Shown here piece after piece: positions 1 through 5,080 of a stretch of DNA of 5,233 bases (the first letter of the stretch is position 1; each line of letters starts with the position of its first letter). The notes beneath the pieces are model-generated. The model did no database searches and was not told the origin of the DNA. It saw only the letters and a list, made by a program, of their open reading frames with translations. This DNA comes from Thermoplasmatota archaeon (GTDB taxonomy: Archaea > Thermoplasmatota > Thermoplasmata > RBG-16-68-12 > JAJISG01): contig JAJISG010000072.1 in NCBI GenBank assembly GCA_022848835.1, forward strand, positions 1 to 5,233, given 5' to 3'. Both the position numbers and the translations under genes were made by a program.

Positions 1-1242
1 GTGATCCTGGCTCAGGCCGTCAACGATGGTGGGCTCCACGAAATATCCTTTGCCGAGAGGTCCATCGCGAAGCACCTGCCCACCCGTGAGCACCCTCCCA
101 TCCTTCGCAGCCAGGGCGGCGTACTTCTGGTAGTTCTCGTAGGACCTCGCGTTGATCAGAGGACCCAGGTATGTATCTCTCTCTGTTGGGTCACCTATCC
201 TCAGCTCTTTCGTCCAGCTTACTAGCCTCTCCAGGAAGTCCTCTCTAATATCCCCATGCAGGTACAATCGGGAGGCGGCACTGCACATCTGACCACCGAA
301 ACCGAATGCCCCCAGACCGACTCCTGACACCGCCTTCTCCAAATCCGCGCCGTCAGTGACAATCACCGGGTTCTTTCCCCCGAGCTCCGTGATGACAGGT
401 TTTGGGAAGTCCCTATTGAAGGCCTTGAAGGAAGCAACTCCAACCTGCCTCGAGCCTGTGAAAGCTAGCCCTGAAACCCGCGGGCTCTCCACGAGTTCTG
501 CTCCTACAGTGCTCCCTCGACCCGTGACGAGGTTGAGTACGCCATCGGGCAGACCGGCCTTCTCGAGAGCTTCGTACAGGCGAAGACCCATGTACGGCGT
601 ATCACTGGCTGGCTTCAGGACTGCAGTATTTCCCGTGAGCACAGCTCCGGTAGTCATCCCACAGGTTATGGCCAGGGGGAAGTTGAAAGGAGATATGACG
701 ACCCAGACGCCATAGGGCCTCAGGATGCTTCTCGTCCTCTCTCCAGGCACCGAGCTCTCCATATCCTGGTCAAAGCCCTCATTGCGCTCCACTTCGCTGC
801 AATACCAGTGGATGAAATCGATGGCTTCGTCGACATCCGCCATGGCTTCGAGGCGGTTCTTGCCGTTCTCATGGCACATAATGGCAGAATGAGTGTACTT
901 CTGATCAGCCAGGATACCAGCAGCCCTCCGGAAGATACGAACTCTCTCCTGCCAGTCCGTCCTTGACCATTCCCGAAACGCCAGTTCCGCAGCCTTAACG
1001 GCCCTCGACGCATCCTCTCTCCTGGCCTTCTGGAAAGTCCCCAAGAGTCGCTCGGTGTTCGAGGGGCTCCTGTCCTCGAAGGTCTCCTTGCAGTAGACTT
1101 CCGCACCAGCTATGTAGATTGGATGAATCTGCCCGAACTCCTCCTCCACCACCTCGAGAGCTTTGTCAAAGCTCCTCTGGAACTCCTCCACCTTTCCCTC
1201 CTTCGCGGCCCTCAGATAGGTTGCTTCGTTCTCAAAGTCCAT
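1..1242 (-). CDS. Aldehyde dehydrogenase, probable 1-pyrroline-5-carboxylate dehydrogenase (RocA type), 3' end cut off
   Basis: Reading the minus strand from ATG at 1242 gives 414 uninterrupted codons to the window edge. The family is usually about 515–540 residues, so roughly 100–125 C-terminal residues are missing. Visible aldehyde dehydrogenase landmarks are ISPFNFP (183–189, oxyanion Asn187), the NAD-site KPAS (210–213), FTGS (261–264), ELGGKN with general base Glu286, and FGGQMCSAASR with catalytic Cys320. The N-terminal extension (FENEA at 3–7, EEFGQIHPIYIAG at 33–45) and ENGKNRLEAMADVDEAIDF (125–143) resemble L-glutamate-γ-semialdehyde dehydrogenases, which oxidise P5C/glutamate semialdehyde to glutamate in proline catabolism. 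The Lys usual in GQKCSA is Met here. It is a cytosolic enzyme with no signal peptide. The start is supported by a TATA box about 35 nt upstream and by the conserved N-terminal alignment; the SD is weak. The specific substrate is family inference, and another aldehyde dehydrogenase is the alternative. Confidence 0.9.
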   Translation of the reverse strand, partial: MDFENEATYLRAAKEGKVEEFQRSFDKALEVVEEEFGQIHPIYIAGAEVYCKETFEDRSPSNTERLLGTFQKARREDASRAVKAAELAFREWSRTDWQERVRIFRRAAGILADQKYTHSAIMCHENGKNRLEAMADVDEAIDFIHWYCSEVERNEGFDQDMESSVPGERTRSILRPYGVWVVISPFNFPLAITCGMTTGAVLTGNTAVLKPASDTPYMGLRLYEALEKAGLPDGVLNLVTGRGSTVGAELVESPRVSGLAFTGSRQVGVASFKAFNRDFPKPVITELGGKNPVIVTDGADLEKAVSGVGLGAFGFGGQMCSAASRLYLHGDIREDFLERLVSWTKELRIGDPTERDTYLGPLINARSYENYQKYAALAAKDGRVLTGGQVLRDGPLGKGYFVEPTIVDGLSQDH

Positions 1243-1272
1243 AGAAGCCCCATCCAGAACCCGTATGCCTAC

Positions 1273-1280
1273 GATATAAG
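1273..1280 (-). promoter_or_regulatory. Putative TATA box of the aldehyde dehydrogenase gene
   Basis: The minus strand reads CTTATATC here, in an otherwise GC-rich gap. At the usual archaeal TATA-to-start distance of about 26 nt, transcription would begin near 1250, leaving a leader of only about 8 nt before the ATG at 1242. This suggests that the gene is transcribed independently of the upstream regulator on the same strand. It is called by sequence pattern only. Confidence 0.5.
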
Positions 1281-1299
1281 CCTACCGCCTTGGGCCGAA

Positions 1300-1311
1300 G
1301 GGGGGGGGGGG
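1300..1311. repeat. G12 homopolymer tract between regulator and aldehyde dehydrogenase
   Basis: Twelve consecutive G residues on the plus strand (C12 on the coding strand of both flanking genes) lie in the 104-nt intergenic gap. The tract is about 20 nt upstream of the aldehyde dehydrogenase TATA box and 36 nt beyond the regulator's stop codon. It is flanked by GGGCC (1292–1296) and overlaps GGCCC (1310–1314). It could be a slippage-prone tract or a sequencing or assembly length error. Confidence 0.8.
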
Positions 1312-1346
1312 CCCTATCCATGCTAGCCAGTGGCAGCGCCCCCGAA

Positions 1347-2261
1347 CTAGGGAAAAGCATTCAACAGGTCACCCATCTTTTCTACGAGTGCAGTCGCTGT
1401 CCGGTCTAGGACATAGGCAATCGGTTCAATACCGAAGGAACCTCGGTGGTAGAGCACTCGAGGTTCTCTGTCATGGCGTCGAACTGCCTCAGATATTCGT
1501 TCCCGTCGCGCCTCATAAGTAGCATCGAACTCGGTAGACGTCCATCCGACGGCTCTGATTACGGTCATCACATCCTCATTCCACCGAATGTTGATCGCGG
1601 CCAGAATGGCTGGGTACACCTCCCGAACGGCAAGGAGAGTCTCGGCGACATGCCTTGAGGGTCCGAACTCAGGCGCCGCCGGGACACGGACAGACCCGCG
1701 CATCTCGAATATGCGACCCGGAATGGCAGCCACATCGAACCTCGATCCCGCATCCTGCTTTGCTCGCGCTAGGTTACTGCCCACATTGGGAATCAGGCGT
1801 GCGAATCGCGGCATGGACTCTAGCATTCTCACCGCGAGACGCAGATCGCCGAGCACCTCCTCCTCCGCCAGAGACACGCTCCCTTCGGCTCGCACGCAGA
1901 GATCGCAGCCCAAACCCACCAAGGATGGCATCCTCTCCTCGTGTAACCGACAGACCAGGCCGCGCCTCTCCTCCTGCTGGATTGTGGCCATGAGGCGTCC
2001 CATCGCCTCGAATCTGGACACACTGCCGTCTGCAAAACCTTCCGCAAGAGCATCGGCTAAGGTCCTGAAGGTTCTCGACCTCTCCACAACGGACTCTCGC
2101 CGGATCCTACCCCTCAGGTACTTGCTTACGGCACTCTGGGTCAGCTGCAGGCGATCTGCGATGGCTCTCTCCCTGAGACCTTTCTGAGAAAGGCGTTCAG
2201 CTACCATCGCTCGAAACGTCGGGAGGACTCGACTTGCGACTATCTCCTCAGGTAGAATCAT
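1347..2261 (-). CDS. thiR: ThiR-type transcriptional regulator (HTH plus ThiN domain)
   Basis: A 304-residue cytosolic DNA-binding protein. Residues about 20–52 form a helix-turn-helix (AIADRLQLTQSAVSKYLRG at 33–51). A linker carries C104-x2-H107 and C119-x2-C122, a possible metal knuckle. Residues about 140–304 are a ThiN domain, recognisable from IPNVGSNLARA (157–167), DVAAIPGRI (176–184), EFGPSRHVAETLL (198–210) and INIRWNED (223–230). ThiN domains make or bind thiamine phosphate. Archaeal HTH–ThiN fusions (ThiR) are known repressors of thiamine synthesis and uptake genes. The divergent neighbour is a permease, which fits. The ATG at 2261 is chosen because GGAG (2270–2273) lies 8 nt upstream. 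A longer in-frame ATG at 2315 would run the coding region through the divergent promoter and adds a non-conserved 18-residue tail. Direct regulation of the permease is inference. Confidence 0.88.
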   Translation of the reverse strand: MILPEEIVASRVLPTFRAMVAERLSQKGLRERAIADRLQLTQSAVSKYLRGRIRRESVVERSRTFRTLADALAEGFADGSVSRFEAMGRLMATIQQEERRGLVCRLHEERMPSLVGLGCDLCVRAEGSVSLAEEEVLGDLRLAVRMLESMPRFARLIPNVGSNLARAKQDAGSRFDVAAIPGRIFEMRGSVRVPAAPEFGPSRHVAETLLAVREVYPAILAAINIRWNEDVMTVIRAVGWTSTEFDATYEARRERISEAVRRHDREPRVLYHRGSFGIEPIAYVLDRTATALVEKMGDLLNAFP

Positions 2262-2269
2262 GGTGACAA

Positions 2270-2273
2270 CTCC
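2270..2273 (-). promoter_or_regulatory. Ribosome binding site of thiR (decides the start)
   Basis: The minus strand reads GGAG followed by 8 nt and then ATG at 2261. It favours this start over the upstream ATG at 2315, which has no comparable site. Confidence 0.6.
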
Positions 2274-2309
2274 GTTCTGAACATCGTGTTGTAGAACAAG
2301 GTTATTAAC
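2274..2309. promoter_or_regulatory. Divergent promoter/operator region with three GTT-N3/4-AAC dyads
   Basis: Three evenly spaced dyads occupy the gap between the divergent regulator and permease: GTTCTGAAC (2274–2282), GTTGTAGAAC (2288–2297) and GTTATTAAC (2301–2309). The first and third are perfect 9-bp palindromes of form GTTnTnAAC. A further palindrome, AACA-TCG-TGTT, spans 2280–2290. The third dyad is also the best TATA-like element. Its centre (2305) lies 26 nt before the permease ATG at 2331. On the other strand it would start transcription near 2279, leaving an 18-nt leader that contains the thiR ribosome site. A ThiR protein bound here could control both genes. The palindromes are seen directly; their function is inference. 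Confidence 0.5.
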
Positions 2310-2330
2310 GTCCACTATTTAGGGATGCAG

Positions 2331-3668
2331 ATGAACGAAGAGGAGGGGAAGAGACGCCTTCGTCTGCCCCCGCAGTGGGGGATCGACCCGGTTCCTCCAA
2401 GGCTGCGACGACTTCGCGGGCCGGACTTCTTCGTGTTGTGGTTCAGCCTCGGCATCGGCCTTTTGGTCCTAGCGGCAGGGGCCCTGCTCACGCGCTCGGA
2501 CTTTGGCTTGGGCCTAAGCCTCATTGAGGCTCTTTTACTGATCGTACTGGGATCTGTCATCGGTAGCATCATGCTGGGGTCTGCAGGTTTGATCGGCAGC
2601 CGTTATGGGGTACCATCGATGGTGAGCCTGAGAGCGATTCTTGGAAAGCGCGGATCTTATGTACCGACAACCATGAATGTCCTACAGCTCATCGGGTGGG
2701 CATCCTTCGAGGTGATGGTCATGGGGGAGGCGGCAACCTCCCTCCTCCGTCAGCCCCAAGGCTCCGTTGTTAACTACCTTCTTGTCGCCCTCTTTGCGGG
2801 TTTCTGCGGCCTACTCGCACTAGGAGGTCCCATAGTCGTCGTGCGCCAGTGGCTGGAGAAGTTCGCGGTATGGCTCGTGATCGGATTCACAGTGGTAATC
2901 ACGTACCTCCTCTTCACGAGTCAGCCGACGGTGATGTGGGGAGGCTTCACCAGTGATACCACAAAACTCCTGCTCGGGCTGGACCTGGTTATCGTCTTGC
3001 CGATCTCCTGGTGGCCCCTGGTGTCCGACTACAACCGCTTCGCAAAACGGGAGAGGGGGGCTCTAATCGGGACGACGACTGGATACACACTGTCGAACAC
3101 CTGGTTTTTCCTCCTCGGTGCGGCTATGATCGTTATCCTGGGGGTTGGAAACGTCATCGCCTCAATCCTCACCCTCACCATCGGTGTATTCGCCCTCTTC
3201 CTCCTGCTGGTAGATGAAACGGACAACGCCTTCGCCAACATTTATTCGACAGCCGTAAGCCTCCAGAATTTCCTCCCGAAGGTCAAGCAACCCCGCTTTA
3301 TCGTCACGATTACCATCACTGCCGTCCTGCTCGGGTGGTGGCTGACCTCTCTGGGAGGTCTCGAGGGAGCAGCGGCTCTCGCCTACGAGAGTTTCCTGTT
3401 CATCATAGGAGCAGTGTTCATACCCCTTCTTGGCGTGCTTGTTGCAGATTACTTCTTGGTACGACGCTTTAACTACAAGGTGGAGGAGTTCTATTCTGAT
3501 GCAAAACGAGTGCACTTACCCGCAATCCTTGCTTGGGGAGTTGGACTGATGGCCTATGTCGCTATCGCTTTCTTCCACGCCCTTCCGACGGGAGCAACCC
3601 TACCCGCTTTCGGACTAGCTATTGCCATCCACTTCACTGTATCGAGGTTTCTTGCGAGAAGAGGTTAG
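2331..3668 (+). CDS. NCS1-family permease, probable hydroxymethylpyrimidine/thiamine-related transporter (CytX-like)
   Basis: A 445-residue polytopic inner membrane protein with a basic cytoplasmic N-terminus and about 12 hydrophobic segments (roughly 31–54, 63–90, 113–138, 146–172, 174–196, 212–230, 248–273, 275–295, 323–343, 350–376, 396–416, 420–441). Size and topology match the nucleobase:cation symporter-1 family, which imports cytosine, purines, allantoin, hydantoin, HMP or thiamine. Family-like stretches are SDYNRFAKR (232–240), DETDNAFANIYSTAVSLQ (295–312) and FIPLLGVLVADYFLVRR (363–379). GW123-x3-E127 in the third segment resembles the W-x3-Q substrate site of Mhp1. The divergent ThiR suggests a thiamine precursor as substrate, though cytosine or another base is possible. 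An ATG 6 nt upstream (2325) is in frame. I prefer 2331 because AGGG lies 6 nt before it and a TATA-like element 26 nt before it. Confidence 0.88.
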   Translation: MNEEEGKRRLRLPPQWGIDPVPPRLRRLRGPDFFVLWFSLGIGLLVLAAGALLTRSDFGLGLSLIEALLLIVLGSVIGSIMLGSAGLIGSRYGVPSMVSLRAILGKRGSYVPTTMNVLQLIGWASFEVMVMGEAATSLLRQPQGSVVNYLLVALFAGFCGLLALGGPIVVVRQWLEKFAVWLVIGFTVVITYLLFTSQPTVMWGGFTSDTTKLLLGLDLVIVLPISWWPLVSDYNRFAKRERGALIGTTTGYTLSNTWFFLLGAAMIVILGVGNVIASILTLTIGVFALFLLLVDETDNAFANIYSTAVSLQNFLPKVKQPRFIVTITITAVLLGWWLTSLGGLEGAAALAYESFLFIIGAVFIPLLGVLVADYFLVRRFNYKVEEFYSDAKRVHLPAILAWGVGLMAYVAIAFFHALPTGATLPAFGLAIAIHFTVSRFLARRG

Positions 3669-3697
3669 GTGACACACCATATGGAAGGGAGCTCAAG

Positions 3698-3733
3698 ATG
3701 ATTGGAGTTCCCAACACCATGTGGGGGGGCTGA
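3698..3733 (+). other. 11-codon mini-ORF between permease and queC (possible leader peptide or chance)
   Basis: ATG at 3698 opens a short frame encoding MIGVPNTMWGG and ending in TGA. It has one of the strongest SD-like sequences in the window, AAGGGAG (3685–3691), six nt upstream. It starts 29 nt after the permease stop. A run of seven G (3723–3729) covers the last codons. It does not read into queC in any frame, because stops intervene. It is too short to support as a gene from sequence alone, and the rest of this 117-nt gap contains no other gene. Confidence 0.25.
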
Positions 3734-3741
3734 GCACATTG

Positions 3742-3755
3742 AAACATAGAAATAG
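3742..3755 (+). promoter_or_regulatory. AT-rich putative promoter element of queC
   Basis: AAACATAGAAATAG is the only AT-rich block in the gap. It is centred near 3748, so transcription would begin around 3775 and give a short leader before the queC start at 3786. No strong SD precedes that start (AGGA at 3767–3770 is 15 nt away), which is compatible with a near-leaderless message. The match to a TATA box is weak. Confidence 0.3.
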
Positions 3756-3785
3756 GTGGGCACTCTAGGACACACTGATAGTTTG

Positions 3786-4454
3786 GTGAAGGCCGTAGTA
3801 CTACTCTCAGGTGGCATCGATTCCGCCGTGTCCCTCTTCATCTCTCTACATAAGGGATGGGAACTGCACCCTCTGACCTTCAACTACTACATGAGGCCAA
3901 AGAGGGAGGTGGAGGCGGTAGCAGAACTAACGGATCTGTGTGGCTGCCGCGAGAATCTCATTCGGGTCGATCTTCCCTTCCTCATGGAGATAGAGGACAT
4001 GCTTGAGTACGGTCTCGACAACTCCCGGTTAAAGAGAGCCCCCCCGACCTACATACCAGCAAGAAATCTGATCTTCTACTCTGTCGCAGCTCATTATGCA
4101 GAGGTAAGGGCCGCCAGGTGGATTGTCGGGGGCCACAATGGATTGGACTCGAGCATATTCCCTGATGCGAGTCCGGAATTCTTCGAAGCGATGAACCGGG
4201 TCCTGGGTTTGGGGCTTCTGACTGGGCACGATTCCCCCGTAGAGGTGATCAACCCCTTGCAGGGTCTTTCGAAGACGGATGTGATCCGAATCGGGAGAGA
4301 GCATCAGGTCCCGCTGGAGACAACCTGGAGCTGCGCTCAAGACTTGGAGATGCCTTGTGGAGAATGTCTATCCTGTAAGGAGAGGGCAGAGGCCTTCAGG
4401 AGGGCGGAACTAGACGATCCGCTGCTGCTCCGCATCAGCAGGAAAGCCCTTTAA
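3786..4454 (+). CDS. queC: 7-cyano-7-deazaguanine synthase QueC
   Basis: A 222-residue cytosolic ATP-dependent ligase, normal length for QueC, converting 7-carboxy-7-deazaguanine and ammonia to preQ0. In archaea preQ0 is the base exchanged into tRNA position 15 for archaeosine. Visible features are the PP-loop SGGIDS (8–13), YIPARNLIF (89–97), FPDASPEFFEAMNRV (125–139), GLSKTDVIRIG (160–170) and the C-terminal zinc site C183-x7-C191-x2-C194-x2-C197. GTG at 3786 is chosen because it gives the canonical beginning MKAVVLLSGG. TTG at 3783 and GTG at 3756 are in-frame alternatives that would add 1 or 10 non-conserved residues. queD follows after 27 nt on the same strand, so the two act in one pathway and are probably cotranscribed. 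queE, the intervening enzyme, is not in the window. Confidence 0.95.
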   Translation: MKAVVLLSGGIDSAVSLFISLHKGWELHPLTFNYYMRPKREVEAVAELTDLCGCRENLIRVDLPFLMEIEDMLEYGLDNSRLKRAPPTYIPARNLIFYSVAAHYAEVRAARWIVGGHNGLDSSIFPDASPEFFEAMNRVLGLGLLTGHDSPVEVINPLQGLSKTDVIRIGREHQVPLETTWSCAQDLEMPCGECLSCKERAEAFRRAELDDPLLLRISRKAL

Positions 4455-4458
4455 TATA
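4450..4458 (+). promoter_or_regulatory. TATA-like element overlapping the queC stop, upstream of queD
   Basis: TTTAATATA spans the queC stop codon and the start of the 27-nt spacer. Its centre is 28 nt before the queD ATG, the spacing expected for a promoter giving a leaderless queD transcript. queD also has a good ribosome site, so it could be translated from a queC–queD message or from its own. This is a pattern-based call. Confidence 0.35.
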
Positions 4459-4468
4459 GACCGGACGT

Positions 4469-4474
4469 AGGTGA
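4469..4474 (+). promoter_or_regulatory. Ribosome binding site of queD
   Basis: AGGTGA lies 7 nt before ATG at 4482. It matches six bases of the complement of the archaeal 16S rRNA 3' end, making it the best SD in the window, and it fixes the queD start. Confidence 0.7.
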
Positions 4475-4481
4475 GAGAAGG

Positions 4482-4814
4482 ATGAAGCTCGGGGTCGTTG
4501 AGTATATGGATTGTGCCCACTTCCTCCCAGGTCACTCCAAATGTGGCAGCCTTCACGGCCACACTTACAAGGTCGAGGTTATCATCGAGGGTGAAGCGAA
4601 GGGAGGAATGATTGTGGACTTCGCTAACCTGAAGGCCAAGTTGAGGGATGTCCTCAGGGATTACGACCACAAGGCTCTCAATGACTTCCTAGAGTATCCT
4701 TCGGTGGAGAACATCTGTGAACTGCTCAGTGGCAACTTGAAGGATAAGCTGGGTTTCCCTCTCTTGGTTCGCGTCTGGGAAGGCGAGGGGAAGTGGGCAG
4801 AGACCCAGGTATAG
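4482..4814 (+). CDS. queD: 6-carboxy-5,6,7,8-tetrahydropterin synthase QueD
   Basis: A 110-residue cytosolic enzyme of the 6-pyruvoyltetrahydropterin synthase fold, slightly shorter than the usual 115–125. It converts 7,8-dihydroneopterin triphosphate to 6-carboxytetrahydropterin, the step before QueE and QueC in preQ0 synthesis. The zinc ligands are H13, H25 and H27. The nucleophile C21 sits in CGSLHGH, the CxxxHGH signature of the QueD subfamily. Also visible are GGMIVDFANLK (41–51), the catalytic pair D62–H63 in YDHKALND, PSVENI (73–78) and E100 in VRVWEGEGKWAE. All expected active-site residues are present. It lies 27 nt after queC, has a strong SD, and the start is unambiguous. The CxxxHGH motif argues against the other archaeal PTPS paralogues, which differ at the Cys/Glu spacing. 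Confidence 0.95.
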   Translation: MKLGVVEYMDCAHFLPGHSKCGSLHGHTYKVEVIIEGEAKGGMIVDFANLKAKLRDVLRDYDHKALNDFLEYPSVENICELLSGNLKDKLGFPLLVRVWEGEGKWAETQV

Positions 4815-4856
4815 GCCAAGGTCCCGACAGGATTATTGTTCGTCACCAGACGAGTC

Positions 4857-4877
4857 CAATGGCCGATGTCGGCCTTG
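4857..4877 (+). repeat. Inverted repeat 43 nt after queD
   Basis: GGCCGA-TG-TCGGCC (4861–4874) is a perfect palindrome extended by CAA (4857–4859) and TTG (4875–4877) with one bulged T at 4860. In RNA it could fold as five GC-rich pairs over a four-base loop plus the outer CAA/TTG pairs. There is no U-run after it, so it does not look like a simple intrinsic terminator. It could be an mRNA 3'-end structure or a protein-binding palindrome. Confidence 0.45.
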
Positions 4878-4942
4878 ATTTCGAAGCCCAGGGACAACCT
4901 GTGGCCGACCCTTCTCTCGATGGGGAGTTGGCATACAGGGCC

Positions 4943-4965
4943 GTGCTCCTCCCGAGCGGAGTCAC
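4943..4965 (+). repeat. Bulged hairpin, GTG-CTCC / GGAG-(T)-CAC
   Basis: Arms GTGCTCC (4943–4949) and GGAGTCAC (4958–4965) pair over an eight-base loop with one bulged T. It is moderately stable by eye. No poly-T follows. The role is unknown. Confidence 0.3.
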
Positions 4966-5003
4966 CCATCCCCGTCGTTCTCGGGTTTGATAATACGGTA
5001 ACC

Positions 5004-5010
5004 TTTATTT
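5004..5010 (+). promoter_or_regulatory. Putative TATA box for the terminal secreted-protein gene
   Basis: TTTATTT is in an AT-rich patch (about 4985–5011) within GC-rich surroundings, just after the palindrome GGTAACC (4998–5004). A start about 26 nt downstream (near 5033) would give a leader of about 48 nt. That leader would contain the hairpin at 5043–5059 and the ribosome site at 5067–5071. TTTGATAATA at 4986–4995 is an alternative. Confidence 0.35.
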
Positions 5011-5042
5011 GTCCAGCAATCTATCGGGGGCAACCGGAAAAG

Positions 5043-5059
5043 GCTCCACGGTGTGGAGC
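5043..5059 (+). promoter_or_regulatory. Perfect 7-bp hairpin in the predicted leader of the secreted-protein gene
   Basis: GCTCCAC and GTGGAGC pair perfectly over a GGT loop, ending 8 nt before the AGGAG ribosome site. It could be a leader RNA structure affecting translation or stability, or a DNA operator palindrome. The structure is seen directly; a role is inference. Confidence 0.45.
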
Positions 5060-5066
5060 ATTCGGC

Positions 5067-5071
5067 AGGAG
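5067..5071 (+). promoter_or_regulatory. Ribosome binding site of the secreted-protein gene
   Basis: AGGAG lies 9 nt before ATG at 5081. A second G-rich SD-like run (5085–5091) lies 7 nt before an in-frame TTG at 5099, so an alternative shorter start with the same signal peptide is possible. Confidence 0.5.
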
Positions 5072-5080
5072 TGCAATCGC

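Larger units (their letters stand above)
4815..5080. other. Non-coding stretch after queD, rich in inverted repeats
   Basis: I find no convincing gene here on either strand. The short frames lack ribosome sites or run mostly antisense to queD. No tRNA, CRISPR or insertion-sequence features are visible. The stretch contains a 14-bp palindrome with extended arms (4857–4877), a bulged hairpin (4943–4965), a GGCCA/TGGCC pair (4814–4818, 4860–4864), and the putative promoter and leader hairpin of the next gene. It may combine the queD 3' end, a promoter and a structured leader. A small structured RNA cannot be excluded. Confidence 0.5.

Noticed and set aside
1..1106. Plus-strand frames at 1–225 and 356–715 and a minus-strand frame at 720–1106
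   Set aside because: All lie within the minus-strand aldehyde dehydrogenase, whose motifs and catalytic residues run continuously through the region. They have no recognisable domains.
1588..2187. Plus-strand 199-codon frame opposite thiR
   Set aside because: It is Arg/Ser/Pro-rich with no recognisable motif and is fully antisense to a gene with clear HTH and ThiN motifs.
2262..2315. Longer thiR beginning at ATG 2315
   Set aside because: It would code through the divergent promoter dyads, lacks a ribosome site, and adds a tail not typical of the family, whereas ATG 2261 has GGAG 8 nt upstream.
3756..3785. Upstream GTG start for queC
   Set aside because: It adds ten residues before the canonical MKAVVLLSGG beginning, has no ribosome site, and sits next to the likely promoter element.
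4814..4864. GGCCA…TGGCC pair considered as a tRNA acceptor stem
   Set aside because: The span is only about 51 nt and lacks the T-loop and D-loop consensus.
4661..4969. Minus-strand 102-codon frame over the queD 3' half and the following gap
   Set aside because: About half is antisense to queD, the ATG lacks a ribosome site, and no family resemblance is seen.
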